A DNA stretch of 64,000 nucleotides from Bacteroidales bacterium (lineage in GTDB: Bacteria > Bacteroidota > Bacteroidia > Bacteroidales > UBA4417): positions 36,578 through 100,577 of the forward strand of contig JADJGZ010000019.1 in the NCBI GenBank assembly GCA_016707785.1, written 5' to 3'. Shown piece after piece: positions 36,632 through 45,096 of this stretch; the stretch's first letter is position 1; each line of letters starts with the position of its first letter. The notes beneath the pieces are model-generated. The model ran no database searches and was not told the origin of the DNA. It was given only the letters and a program-made list of their open reading frames with translations. Position numbers and translations under genes: made by a program.

Positions 36632-37834
36632 TTAAACAGTATCCTTCTGGAACAATGCCGGCACTGTCCTAAGTATCAGCTTTATATCATACCAGAAAGA
36701 ATAATTTCCATTTACAAAGTGATCTGCATATTCATTGTCTAATCGTTTACGTTCATCTTCTGACATTACACCCCCTCTTCCACGAAGTTCTACTTGCCAC
36801 AGACCGGTGATACCTGCCGGTGCCAGGAACCTCTTCGACATATCATCCTGGGTAAGTTGTTCAGCTTCATATACCGGGAGAGGCCGGTTACCTACTATTG
36901 ACATATCACCTTTAATGACATTGATCAACTGTGGCAACTCATCAATACTGGTATTCCTGATGACTTTCCCAACTTTGGTAATTCGAGGGTCATTCACAAT
37001 TTTGATGAATGCTGACTTCGACTTGGCCACTTCCTTTTTCTGGAAATGATACCAATAGTCGCAAATCTTATGCGGACCGATATGAAGAATGGGTGAACAC
37101 TGATCTCCATTAGGTAATTTAGTGCACCTTGGACAAGGTAAATTGAAGTTGATATCCGACTGCTGGGAAGCAGTGGCATATTGATTATTATCCTTCGCCA
37201 GTTTGCTTAATTCAGAATCAGCACCTACGCGCATGGAACGGAGTTTATAAAAATCAAAAGGTTCCCTGCCAACTCTTTTGGAGGTGTAATACACTTTCCC
37301 TCTTGATTCGAGCCTGATAGCTAATACAACCAAAAGCAGGATGGGCATTAAAAAGACAAGGGCAAAAGAAGCTACCAGGATATCGAATAATCTTTTCGAT
37401 GTTGGCATAACATATTCAACATGTTTATGTTCCCTGACAGGATTTTCAGGGATAGCCTTTTTACGGAAATCAATCAGGAATTGAATCCTGCTGATAAATT
37501 GATCAGGTTCAGGCAAGGGATAAACAAAAAAGTCGTCTACCCTATCGGTAAAAGCCTTTCTGAATAATTCATCCTTGAATTCAAATGCTGCAAGGATAAA
37601 TGGGATCCGGTTAAATCCCGGTTCTTTGCGCAAAAGTGAATGAAATTCCAATCCATCACCTCCTGAAAGAGCCGAATCGCAAATTACAGCATCCGGCAGT
37701 CGGTTTTGCTGAAGGTAATTGAAGGCTTCCAACGTATGGACCTTATGAATGATCGAAATACGTGGATCAGCCTTGAGATCACGAAGACTCTGGATTGAAC
37801 TCCCAAGGTAAAGAATTTTAATTGCCGTTTCCAT
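36632..37834 (-). CDS. Receiver-fused initiating sugar transferase
   Basis: 400 residues. An N-terminal receiver-like domain (about 1-125; ILYLGSSIQSL, putative phospho-site in AVICDSALSG) is joined to a bacterial sugar transferase domain: a membrane anchor (ILVASFALVFLMPILLLVVL), YYTSKRVG, FYKLRSMR, RNTSIDELPQLINV and MSIVGNRPLP. Such enzymes put the first sugar phosphate on undecaprenyl phosphate. Between FYKLRSMR and DPRITKVGK is an insertion of about 85 residues with Cys at CPRC, DQC and ICDYW plus His residues, a possible metal site. It is the first biosynthetic gene after the divergent intergenic region, following a lone receiver gene. Confidence 0.88.
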   Translation of the reverse strand: METAIKILYLGSSIQSLRDLKADPRISIIHKVHTLEAFNYLQQNRLPDAVICDSALSGGDGLEFHSLLRKEPGFNRIPFILAAFEFKDELFRKAFTDRVDDFFVYPLPEPDQFISRIQFLIDFRKKAIPENPVREHKHVEYVMPTSKRLFDILVASFALVFLMPILLLVVLAIRLESRGKVYYTSKRVGREPFDFYKLRSMRVGADSELSKLAKDNNQYATASQQSDINFNLPCPRCTKLPNGDQCSPILHIGPHKICDYWYHFQKKEVAKSKSAFIKIVNDPRITKVGKVIRNTSIDELPQLINVIKGDMSIVGNRPLPVYEAEQLTQDDMSKRFLAPAGITGLWQVELRGRGGVMSEDERKRLDNEYADHFVNGNYSFWYDIKLILRTVPALFQKDTV

Positions 37835-37885
37835 ATAGATCGAAATCAGGTGCTATTTGTGTAATATAGTCAACACATTGCCGGG

Positions 37886-38272
37886 TTACCATTTTACAGC
37901 ATAATGAATGGGATGAAGATTCTTCCCGATCAACTCCATTAACTCTTCCGGATTGAAAGGCTTGGCCAGGAAATCCTGTGCTCCAAGCCTGTAACATTTT
38001 ATCCTTTCCTTACTATTTTCAACACCCGAAAGCATGATAATCGGTGTATGTTTTGTAAATCCCCTCTCCCGTACTTTTTCAATGAAAAGGTATCCATCCA
38101 TATTGGGCATTTGCAGGTCACAGATAATCAGGTCAGGAAGATTGCCTTCAAGCCATTCCAGTGCTTGTATGCCATCGCTTTTACAAACAATAGTGTATTT
38201 CTTCGAAAGAAAATTCTCCAGTAATAGACGGATACTTTGTTCGTCATCAATGATCAGAATCGTGTTTCTCAT
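37886..38272 (-). CDS. Stand-alone CheY-like receiver
   Basis: About 128 residues starting at MRNTILIIDDEQS; an earlier ATG gives a head without homology. The acidic pair DDE, phospho-acceptor in LIICDLQMPNMDGY, the Thr/Ser position in IIMLSG and Lys in LAKPFNPEEL are all present. There is no output domain. It is the first gene of the leftward exopolysaccharide block, 51 bp upstream of the receiver-fused sugar transferase, so it probably serves that pathway. Confidence 0.88.
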   Translation of the reverse strand: MRNTILIIDDEQSIRLLLENFLSKKYTIVCKSDGIQALEWLEGNLPDLIICDLQMPNMDGYLFIEKVRERGFTKHTPIIMLSGVENSKERIKCYRLGAQDFLAKPFNPEELMELIGKNLHPIHYAVKW

Positions 38273-38498
38273 AGCTTGAAGGATTATTCCGGCACAATAA
38301 AATAGGGTCTGTTCCCATTTCATTTATTGCTATTGTCCTAATTGGTAATAGAACATCTTGAAAAAAGCCTGATCAATAGGGGTATAAATCGCAAAAAATA
38401 TTCAAAAACAGTTAAAATCTGAAAAACTTACAGACTGTTTATACTTCATTAAATAATTTCCACTGCCGGGGAAAAAGGAATTCATCCATAGAAAGAAA

Positions 38499-38532
38499 GA
38501 ATTCAAGAATCCAGAATTCAAGAATCCAGAAT
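38499..38532. repeat. GAATTCAAGAATCCA array, left arm
   Basis: Two and a half copies of GAATTCAAGAATCCA run into the start of the decayed four-helix-bundle gene. Their reverse complement resembles the array at the other end of that gene. Confidence 0.6.
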
Positions 38533-38921
38533 ATGAATATACCTGCAAGGAGTTTGTAGATTTATTTGTGTGGTAGAAGTCACTTATGCTGGTATTATTG
38601 ACCTATTAATATAGTTGTGGTTTTCCAAAGACTGAAATTTTTGGATTAACATCTCAGTTGCATAAAGCGATTAAATTTTTTTTTGCAAATATTTCAGAGG
38701 GATTCAACAAGAATGGAAAGAATGACAAGTTGTGATTTTTCAATATAGCACAAGCCTGCCTTGTCGTCAGGAATAGGAATCTCTTGAAGAATTCAGGTAC
38801 TATCTGATAGAGGCTGAAGTTCTATAAATATGGTGATAAAACCGGATGCAAAGAAAAATTAGCAGAAGTGAGTAAATTATTAAAGTCTTCTAGTCAAGCC
38901 ATTCTGGATTCTGGATTCTGA
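38529..38921 (+). pseudogene. Decayed four-helix-bundle (23S rRNA IVS-type) gene
   Basis: Reading 131 codons on the plus strand gives recognisable pieces of the small four-helix-bundle family (TIGR02436-like): CKEFVDLFVW-stop-KSLMLVL, GFPKTEIFGLTSQLHKA, ANISEGFNKNGKNDKL-stop-FFNIAQA, and KLAEVSKLLKSSSQAIL. A short segment in another frame reads SLEEFRYYLIEAEVL, exactly where that family has its conserved helix. At least four in-frame stops and a double frame shift show it is dead. The family was first seen inserted in 23S rRNA genes and is often free-standing in Bacteroidota. It fills most of the large gap between the divergent polysaccharide operons. Confidence 0.75.
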
Positions 38922-38935
38922 ATTCTGAATTCTTC
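38901..38935. repeat. ATTCTGGATTCTG array, right arm
   Basis: Repeated ATTCTGG and ATTCTGA words close the decayed four-helix-bundle gene. They are inversely related to the array about 370 bp upstream, so the two could pair. Confidence 0.6.
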
Positions 38936-39100
38936 TTGTACTACATCTCAATAATTTTTGACAGTTTCTTATTCTCTAAGAAAATATAGCTTTTATCTCT
39001 GTTTCAGCATATATAGCCGGGAATCTCATATTACCTTTCAATCGAACTGTAATGAATTATCATCCGGAATCACGGAATTTGCCTAAAAAAGCAGAAAAAA

Positions 39101-39131
39101 TTGTAAGATCATCTCTCTAAAACTATATTTG
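39101..39131 (+). promoter_or_regulatory. Promoter of the ugd-uxs-rmlD operon
   Basis: TTG, 20 bp, then TATATTTG fits the bacteroidotal -33/-7 consensus (TTTG-N19/20-TAnnTTTG). It ends 22 bp before the ugd ATG, a plausible leader length. Confidence 0.75.
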
Positions 39132-39153
39132 TTAAAAGTTAAAGAATTTAACC

Positions 39154-40479
39154 ATGAAAGTAGCAATCGTTGGAAGCGGATATGTCGGTCTGGTAACCGG
39201 AACCTGCTTTGCCGAAGTCGGTATTGATGTTATCTGTGTCGATATTGACCAGAAAAAAATTGAAAACCTGAAAAACGGTATCATTCCTATCTATGAACCT
39301 GGCCTTGAAGAAATGGTTCACAGGAATATGAAGAAGGGAAGGCTAAACTTCACCACCAGTATAGCCGAAGCCCTGGAAGATACAGAAGTGCTTTTCAGCG
39401 CAGTTGGAACACCCCCTGACGAAGACGGTAGTGCCGATCTTCAATATGTGATCAGTGTTGCAAGGGATTGCGGCCGCAATATGAAGGATTACCTGCTGGT
39501 GGTCACCAAGAGCACCGTTCCTGTTGGTACCGCTAAAAAAGTGAAACAAGCCATCCAGGAAGAACTGGATAAAAGAGGCGTTTCCCTCGACTTTGACGTT
39601 GCTTCCAATCCTGAATTCCTTAAAGAAGGTGCTGCTATCGACGACTTCCTGAAACCTGACCGTATTGTTGTCGGACTGGAATCAGAAAGAGCTGAAGAAT
39701 TGATGAAGAGCCTTTATAAGCCTTTCACACTCAATGGACATCCTGTTATTTTCATGGATATCGTATCCGCCGAAATGACAAAATATGCCGCCAACTCTAT
39801 GCTGGCCACCAAGATCAGCTTCATGAACGATATCGCAAATCTCTGCGAAATCGTGGGAGCTGATATCAACATGGTTCGCAGAGGGATCGGATCAGATTCC
39901 AGGATCGGGAATAAATTCATCTATCCGGGTATCGGATATGGCGGATCCTGTTTCCCAAAAGACGTGAAAGCCCTGATACATACTGCAGCTGATTATAATT
40001 ATAACCTTAGGGTACTGAGGGCTGTGGAAGATGTAAACTATGACCAGAAAAGTGTTCTCTTCAACAAGGTCATGAAATACTTTAATGGCGACATCAAAGG
40101 CAAAACCATCGGAATGTGGGGATTATCGTTCAAACCACAGACAGATGACATGAGGGAAGCACCTTCGCTTGTCCTGATCGAGAAATTCCTCGAAGCAGGA
40201 GCACATGTTAAAGCCTATGATCCTGTGGCCATGCACGAAGCTAAAAGAATCCTTGGCGATACCATCGAATTTAACGACGACCAGTACGAAGCACTCATTG
40301 ATGCAGATTGCATGGTGATGGTGACCGAATGGCCTGAATTTAAATTCCCCAATCTGAATATCATAAAGAAACTGCTGAAACAGCCTTTAGTATTTGATGG
40401 AAGAAACATCTACGATGCAGCTGAAATGAAAAGAAAAGGTTTTACCTACTTCTGCATTGGTGTCGACACTGAAAAATAA
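39154..40479 (+). CDS. ugd: UDP-glucose 6-dehydrogenase
   Basis: A 441-residue enzyme of the UDP-glucose/GDP-mannose dehydrogenase family. The NAD-binding loop GSGYVGLVTGTCFAE is at residues 7-21. The motifs TKSTVPVGT and SNPEFLKEG lie in the middle, and the catalytic Cys is in GYGGSCFPKD (about 265). The C-terminal UDP-binding domain has GLSFKPQTDD. It oxidizes UDP-glucose to UDP-glucuronate in the cytosol. It is the first gene of a plus-strand sugar-nucleotide operon with its own promoter, divergent from the exopolysaccharide genes. The next gene uses its product. Confidence 0.95.
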   Translation: MKVAIVGSGYVGLVTGTCFAEVGIDVICVDIDQKKIENLKNGIIPIYEPGLEEMVHRNMKKGRLNFTTSIAEALEDTEVLFSAVGTPPDEDGSADLQYVISVARDCGRNMKDYLLVVTKSTVPVGTAKKVKQAIQEELDKRGVSLDFDVASNPEFLKEGAAIDDFLKPDRIVVGLESERAEELMKSLYKPFTLNGHPVIFMDIVSAEMTKYAANSMLATKISFMNDIANLCEIVGADINMVRRGIGSDSRIGNKFIYPGIGYGGSCFPKDVKALIHTAADYNYNLRVLRAVEDVNYDQKSVLFNKVMKYFNGDIKGKTIGMWGLSFKPQTDDMREAPSLVLIEKFLEAGAHVKAYDPVAMHEAKRILGDTIEFNDDQYEALIDADCMVMVTEWPEFKFPNLNIIKKLLKQPLVFDGRNIYDAAEMKRKGFTYFCIGVDTEK

Positions 40480-40505
40480 TAAGAGATCAAATATCAACCC
40501 ATTTG

Positions 40506-40546
40506 GTGAAAACCTGGCAGTAACCTAGTGTCTGCCGGGTTTTCAC
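40506..40546 (+). other. Intercistronic hairpin between ugd and uxs
   Basis: GTGAAAACCTGGCAG pairs with CTGCCGGGTTTTCAC (15 bp, with one G-T pair in RNA) around an 11-base loop. No T tract follows. As it lies inside an apparent operon, it may stabilize or partly terminate the transcript rather than end it. Confidence 0.6.
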
Positions 40547-40567
40547 TGTTCAATCAACTCCGAAATT

Positions 40568-41506
40568 ATGATCAGGAAAAAAGTATTGGTAACAGGAGGT
40601 GCAGGCTTTGTCGGTTCACACCTTTGCGAACGTTTGCTGAATGAAGGCAACGAGGTTGTTTGTCTCGACAACTATTTCACCGGGCAAAAGCAGAATGTGG
40701 TTCACCTGCTTGACCATCCTTATTTTGAACTGATCAGGCATGACGTGACGATGCCCTTTTTTATTGAAGTGGATGAAATCTACAACCTGGCTTGTCCGGC
40801 CTCCCCTATCCATTACCAGTATAATGCCATCAAGACCATCAAAACAAGTGTGATGGGTGCCATTAATATGCTGGGACTGGCTAAACGGATCCGCTCAAAG
40901 ATATTACAAGCCTCTACCAGTGAGGTTTATGGTGACCCCCATGTGCATCCGCAGGTAGAAAGCTACTGGGGAAATGTAAACCCCATCGGGGAACGTGCCT
41001 GCTATGACGAAGGCAAACGTGCCGCAGAAACTTTATTTGTGAACTACCACCGGCAAAATAATGTCAGGATCAAAATCATCCGCATTTTTAATACTTATGG
41101 CCCCCGAATGCATCCCAACGATGGAAGGGTGGTATCCAATTTCATCGTGCAGGCACTGAAAGGCAACGACATTACTATTTATGGCGATGGCAGCCAAACC
41201 CGCAGTTTTCAGTATGTTGACGACCTGGTGGAAGGAATGATCAGGATGATGGGGTCAAGAGAAGAATTTACCGGCCCCGTAAATATTGGAAACCCCGGAG
41301 AATTTACCATTCTGCAACTGGCCGAAATGGTGATCCGGCTTACGAAATCCTCTTCCAAAATTGTGCGTATGCCTTTACCTCCCGATGATCCAACCCAGCG
41401 CCGACCGGATATCAGCCTGGCGAAAAAGGAACTGGACTGGGAACCCAAAGTCCCGCTTGAACAAGGACTGATCAAAACCATTGAATACTTCGATTCCATC
41501 ATCTGA
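40568..41506 (+). CDS. uxs: UDP-glucuronate decarboxylase (UDP-xylose synthase)
   Basis: A 312-residue extended SDR. It has TGGAGFVGSHLCERLL (NAD binding, residues 9-24), the UXS-specific stretch NLACPASPIHYQ, the catalytic STSEVYGDP and YDEGKR (YxxxK), and later RIFNTYGPRM. It converts UDP-glucuronate to UDP-xylose, directly downstream of ugd, so the operon channels UDP-glucose to UDP-xylose. A product ending in the 4-keto sugar is unlikely because it lacks the ArnA-type context. Confidence 0.93.
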   Translation: MIRKKVLVTGGAGFVGSHLCERLLNEGNEVVCLDNYFTGQKQNVVHLLDHPYFELIRHDVTMPFFIEVDEIYNLACPASPIHYQYNAIKTIKTSVMGAINMLGLAKRIRSKILQASTSEVYGDPHVHPQVESYWGNVNPIGERACYDEGKRAAETLFVNYHRQNNVRIKIIRIFNTYGPRMHPNDGRVVSNFIVQALKGNDITIYGDGSQTRSFQYVDDLVEGMIRMMGSREEFTGPVNIGNPGEFTILQLAEMVIRLTKSSSKIVRMPLPPDDPTQRRPDISLAKKELDWEPKVPLEQGLIKTIEYFDSII

Positions 41507-41520
41507 AAACCTAACCTTCG

Positions 41521-42399
41521 ATGAATATACTGGTTACCGGTTCCAAAGGACAGCTTGGCAATGAAATAAGGGAGATGGCTCCCCTCTTTCCTCAGTATCA
41601 TTTCCTGTTTACCGATGTGGAAGAACTTGATATTACTGATGAAGCAGCTGTAATTCAGATGTTTGCCGATGCCAAACCGGACTTCCTGATAAATTGTGCG
41701 GCATATACGGCAGTTGATAAAGCTGAAACAGACAGGGAGACCGCCTTCAGGATCAATGCTAAAGCCCCGGGAATCCTGGCTGGTGCATGCAACAAAACAG
41801 GTTGCATCCTCATTCATATTTCAACTGATTATGTGTTCGATGGCAAAACATGGAGCCCTATTTCAGAAAATGCACCCACAAATCCTGTTTCAGCTTATGC
41901 CCAAAGTAAATTTGAAGGAGAAGAAAATATACGGTTAAATGCTTCCAAAGCCCTGATCATCAGAACTTCCTGGCTTTATTCAGCCTTTGGGAACAACTTC
42001 GTGAAAACGATCATAAAATATGGCACTGAACGAGGGAAGCTGAATGTGGTTTATGACCAGACCGGCACCCCTACCTATGCCCATGACCTAGCAGCGGCTA
42101 TCCTGCAGATCCTCCCATCACTGGATCAACTCCAGGGTACTGAGATTTTTCATTACTCCAATGAAGGGGTATGCAGCTGGTATGATTTTGCAGTAGCTAT
42201 CGTAAGACACACCGCGATTGCATGCCGGATTTCACCTATTGAAACCAAAGATTACCCACTTCCCGCAGTAAGGCCCTGCTATTCAGTTCTTAATAAGGAG
42301 AAAATCAGGAACAGGTTTTCAATTGATATCCCTTACTGGGAAGATAGCCTGTTGAAATGCCTCGTTCGACTGGGATATCCTGACTCATCACATTCATAG
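41521..42399 (+). CDS. rfbD: dTDP-4-dehydrorhamnose reductase
   Basis: A 292-residue SDR of the RmlD family. It has ILVTGSKGQLGNEI (NAD(P) loop), LINCAAYTAVDKAE, HISTDYVFDG, the catalytic pair in SAYAQSK, and RTSWLYSAFGNNF. It performs the last step of dTDP-L-rhamnose synthesis. The other rml genes are not in the window, so they must be elsewhere. It follows uxs by 14 bp in the same operon and supports rhamnose in the polymer. Confidence 0.93.
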   Translation: MNILVTGSKGQLGNEIREMAPLFPQYHFLFTDVEELDITDEAAVIQMFADAKPDFLINCAAYTAVDKAETDRETAFRINAKAPGILAGACNKTGCILIHISTDYVFDGKTWSPISENAPTNPVSAYAQSKFEGEENIRLNASKALIIRTSWLYSAFGNNFVKTIIKYGTERGKLNVVYDQTGTPTYAHDLAAAILQILPSLDQLQGTEIFHYSNEGVCSWYDFAVAIVRHTAIACRISPIETKDYPLPAVRPCYSVLNKEKIRNRFSIDIPYWEDSLLKCLVRLGYPDSSHS

Positions 42400-42466
42400 A
42401 TTTATAGAAACCGGACACAGGAGGTGAAGCCATTTCAGTGCCGCTAATAACATCAATTTTTTTGAT

Positions 42467-42805
42467 ATGATTGACAAGGAAGCTTTCAAGGAAAACATGA
42501 AGTACTTTGATAAGGAAATCGTACTTCAAGTCATAGATATATTTCTCGATGGATACAAAGATCGGTTAACGAATCTGCAAACGAATATAAAAGATATTGA
42601 TTTTCATGGCATTGACAATAATGCTCATAGTCTGAAAGGGGAAGTAGCCTATATGTCGCAGGAACTGGCAGAAATGGCCAGGAAGCTTGAGTACAAAGGA
42701 AAAGAGCAGGACAGCGAAGGCCTGCAGGAATTGTTTGAATCACTCGAAAAAGGATGTGCAGAGTTCTCTGTTGAGCTCAGTGAGATGCGATCAGAATTCG
42801 TTTAA
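42467..42805 (+). CDS. Stand-alone Hpt phosphotransfer protein
   Basis: A 112-residue all-helical protein with the Hpt signature AHSLKGEVAYM, where the His (about residue 54) is the phospho-acceptor. It has no other domain. It follows rmlD by 67 bp at the end of the sugar-nucleotide operon, an odd place for a phosphotransfer protein. The hybrid kinases at 12568 and 26734 lack Hpt domains and could use this one to reach the receivers of the polysaccharide locus (inference). Confidence 0.88.
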   Translation: MIDKEAFKENMKYFDKEIVLQVIDIFLDGYKDRLTNLQTNIKDIDFHGIDNNAHSLKGEVAYMSQELAEMARKLEYKGKEQDSEGLQELFESLEKGCAEFSVELSEMRSEFV

Positions 42806-42812
42806 CAATTTT

Positions 42813-42904
42813 CTCAGGCATTCACCCAGGATTGAATTTCCTCTAACCTCAAGGAGGGGATCTCCAGTTTTAGCTTCTTTCTCAGTCCACTCAATTCATG
42901 AAGT
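42813..42904 (-). pseudogene. Duplicated 3' end of lysS
   Basis: These 92 bases match the last 92 bases of lysS (43345-43436) at about 86 percent, same orientation and same length. Translated on the minus strand they read LHELSGLRKKLKLEIPSL then RLEEIQSWVNA and stop, differing from LysS almost only at silent positions. This indicates the piece was once part of a working lysS copy. Upstream of it the similarity ends at a GTGTGCACATGAG repeat border. Confidence 0.85.
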
Positions 42905-43190
42905 GTGCACATGAGTTTAAACACAATAGACACAATAGTTCACAATAGAAAGGCACAATAGGCAATACAAGGAAATCCCTATTGTGTTCTATGTGCCTAT
43001 TGTGGTTAGGTGATGCGGGCTAACACAATAGACACAAAGTTCACAATTGAATGGCACAATAGGCAATACAAGGAAATCCCTATTGTGTTCTATGTGCCTA
43101 TTGTGGTTCAAAAAAATTGTGGTGTGCACATGAGCTTAAACACAATAGACACAATAGTTCACAATTGAAAGGCACAATAGGCAATAAGGC
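42903..43190. repeat. CACAATAG palindromic repeat, three copies
   Basis: Units starting at about 42922, 43024 and 43141 contain CACAATAGACACAATAG, TTCACAAT and GGCACAATAGGCAATA. In the first two this is followed by AAATCCCTATTGTG and TGCCTATTGTG in inverted orientation. CACAATAGGCA and TGCCTATTGTG form an 11-bp stem in each full copy. The third copy is cut after GGCAATA. The first and third are preceded by GTGTGCACATGAG. The block separates the duplicated lysS tail from lysS itself. Confidence 0.8.
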
Positions 43191-43345
43191 GTCCGATATG
43201 GGACCTAATAAAATACCTTAAATAACCCTTTGTTACTAAGGTTTGTTAAAGAATAAAGTTGGTTTTTGGATTCATAGCAATCTGTTTCCAATTAGGAAGA
43301 AATTGCAACCGCACTAATTGTCAGAAGTCAGGAGTAATAACATAC

Positions 43346-45073
43346 TCAGGCATTCACCCAGGCTTGAATTTCCTCCAACTTTAAAGAAGGAATTTCCAGT
43401 TTCAGTTTCTTGCGCAGCCCACTCAATTCATGAAGTAATTTATTGGGATTTGCTGCTTTTACCTCTTCAGGTGATTTGAAGCCTGCTTTCCTTACAACAG
43501 GAACCCATTCGGCGGGTATTCCCAATGCCATAAAATCTTCATCAGATGCCAGGTTAACGGCAATTTTCTTTTCCGGACGCATCTGGGGGAAAAAGAGTAC
43601 ATCCTGGATTGAAGCCTGGTTGGTCATGAGCATGGCAAGCCTGTCGATTCCAATTCCAATACCTGCTGTTGGCGGCATACCATATTCCAGTGCACGAAGG
43701 AAGTCATAATCGATAAACATGGCCTCATTATCACCCCTTTCCATCAGTTTGATCTGGTCCTCGAACCGTTCACGCTGATCAATCGGGTCATTTAACTCAC
43801 TATAAGCATTGGCAATCTCTTTCCCATTGATCATAAGTTCGAAACGCTCCACCAATCCGGCCTTTGACCTGTGTTTCTTGGTAAGAGGGCTCATTTCAGT
43901 TGGATAATCGATGATAAAGGTGGGCTGTACATAATGATGCTCAGCCTTTTCACCGAAAATGGCATCAACAATCTTTCCTTTGCCCATAGTAGCATCTGCT
44001 TCGATGCCCAGTTTGCTGCAAACATCCCTTAAAGCTGTTTCATCCATGGCCGAAATGTCGAAGCCGGTATGCTCATGAATGGCGTCGTATATAGAAATAC
44101 GTTTAAAAGGAGCCTTGAAGCTAATGGTTTTGTCACCCACAGGGATTTCGGTAGTTCCATGCAGTCCGAGGGCTATTTTCTCCAGCATCTGCTCGGTTTG
44201 TTCCATCATCCAGAAATAATCACGATAAGCAACATAAAATTCCAGGATGGTAAATTCCGGGTTATGGGTACGGTCCATGCCTTCATTCCTGAAATCACGA
44301 CTGAATTCATACACCCAGTCGAAGCCTCCCACGATCAGCCTTTTGAGATATAACTCATTGGCAATGCGAAGGTATAAAGGGATATCCAATGCATTATGAT
44401 GGGTAATGAAGGGACGGGCGGCGGCTCCACCGGGAATACTCTGGAGTACAGGGGTATCCACTTCCAGGGCTCCTTGCTGATTCAGGAAATCCCTGATAAT
44501 ATTGATCATGCGGGTCCTCTTCACAAAAACATCCTTCACCGCAGGATTAACGATCAGGTCAACATAGCGCTGCCGGTATTTGAATTCAGGATCAGTGACT
44601 GCATCAAATGTCTGCCCTTCTGCCTCTTTTACAATAGGCAGTGGTTTGACTGATTTACTCAGCAATTTCAGGCCTTTCACATGAATGGAGATTTCCCCCA
44701 TCTGGGTGATGAAAACATAACCGGTAACACCTATGATGTCGCCTATATCCATCAAACGCTTGAAGATGGTATTATAAAGGGTTTTATCTTCTTCAAGGCA
44801 GATGTCATCCCTTTTGATGTAAAGCTGGATTCGTCCGGTTGCATCCTGAAGATCCACGAATGAAGCAGCTCCCATGATCCTGCGGGTCATGATCCTTCCG
44901 GCCAGGCTCACTTCCTGGTATTGGGAAGTATCTGACTGGAAATGCTCGAGTATCTCTTTAGCAGTAGCATTAACTGCGTAACTTTCTGCCGGATAGGGAT
45001 CTACCCCAAGTTTATAAAGTTCCTGTAATGAATTGCGTCTGAATAATTCCTGTTCACTGAGTTCCAATGCCAT
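43346..45073 (-). CDS. lysS: Lysyl-tRNA synthetase, class II
   Basis: 575 residues, class II. The N-terminal OB-fold anticodon-binding domain (about 55-150; VSLAGRIMTRRIMGAASF) is followed by the catalytic core: motif 1 region with DTPVLQSIPGGAAARPF, motif 2 FRNEGMDRTHNPEFTILEFY, and motif 3 GIGIGIDRLAMLMTN. It charges tRNA-Lys. A C-terminal extension of about 70 residues follows motif 3, and its last 30 residues are duplicated at 42813-42904. It is a housekeeping gene transcribed alone with a candidate -7 box just upstream. Confidence 0.96.
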   Translation of the reverse strand: MALELSEQELFRRNSLQELYKLGVDPYPAESYAVNATAKEILEHFQSDTSQYQEVSLAGRIMTRRIMGAASFVDLQDATGRIQLYIKRDDICLEEDKTLYNTIFKRLMDIGDIIGVTGYVFITQMGEISIHVKGLKLLSKSVKPLPIVKEAEGQTFDAVTDPEFKYRQRYVDLIVNPAVKDVFVKRTRMINIIRDFLNQQGALEVDTPVLQSIPGGAAARPFITHHNALDIPLYLRIANELYLKRLIVGGFDWVYEFSRDFRNEGMDRTHNPEFTILEFYVAYRDYFWMMEQTEQMLEKIALGLHGTTEIPVGDKTISFKAPFKRISIYDAIHEHTGFDISAMDETALRDVCSKLGIEADATMGKGKIVDAIFGEKAEHHYVQPTFIIDYPTEMSPLTKKHRSKAGLVERFELMINGKEIANAYSELNDPIDQRERFEDQIKLMERGDNEAMFIDYDFLRALEYGMPPTAGIGIGIDRLAMLMTNQASIQDVLFFPQMRPEKKIAVNLASDEDFMALGIPAEWVPVVRKAGFKSPEEVKAANPNKLLHELSGLRKKLKLEIPSLKLEEIQAWVNA

Positions 45074-45088
45074 TTTTCAAATTTTTTG

Positions 45089-45096
45089 CAAAGATA
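45089..45096 (-). promoter_or_regulatory. Candidate -7 box of lysS
   Basis: On the minus strand the sequence is TATCTTTG followed by CA, a close match to the bacteroidotal -7 element, 15 bp before the lysS ATG. No clear -33 TTG is present. It implies a very short leader. Confidence 0.5.

Noticed and set aside
42903..43190. Possible CRISPR array
   Set aside because: Repeats are long, internally palindromic and only three in number, spacing is irregular, and there are no unique spacers of equal size or cas genes.
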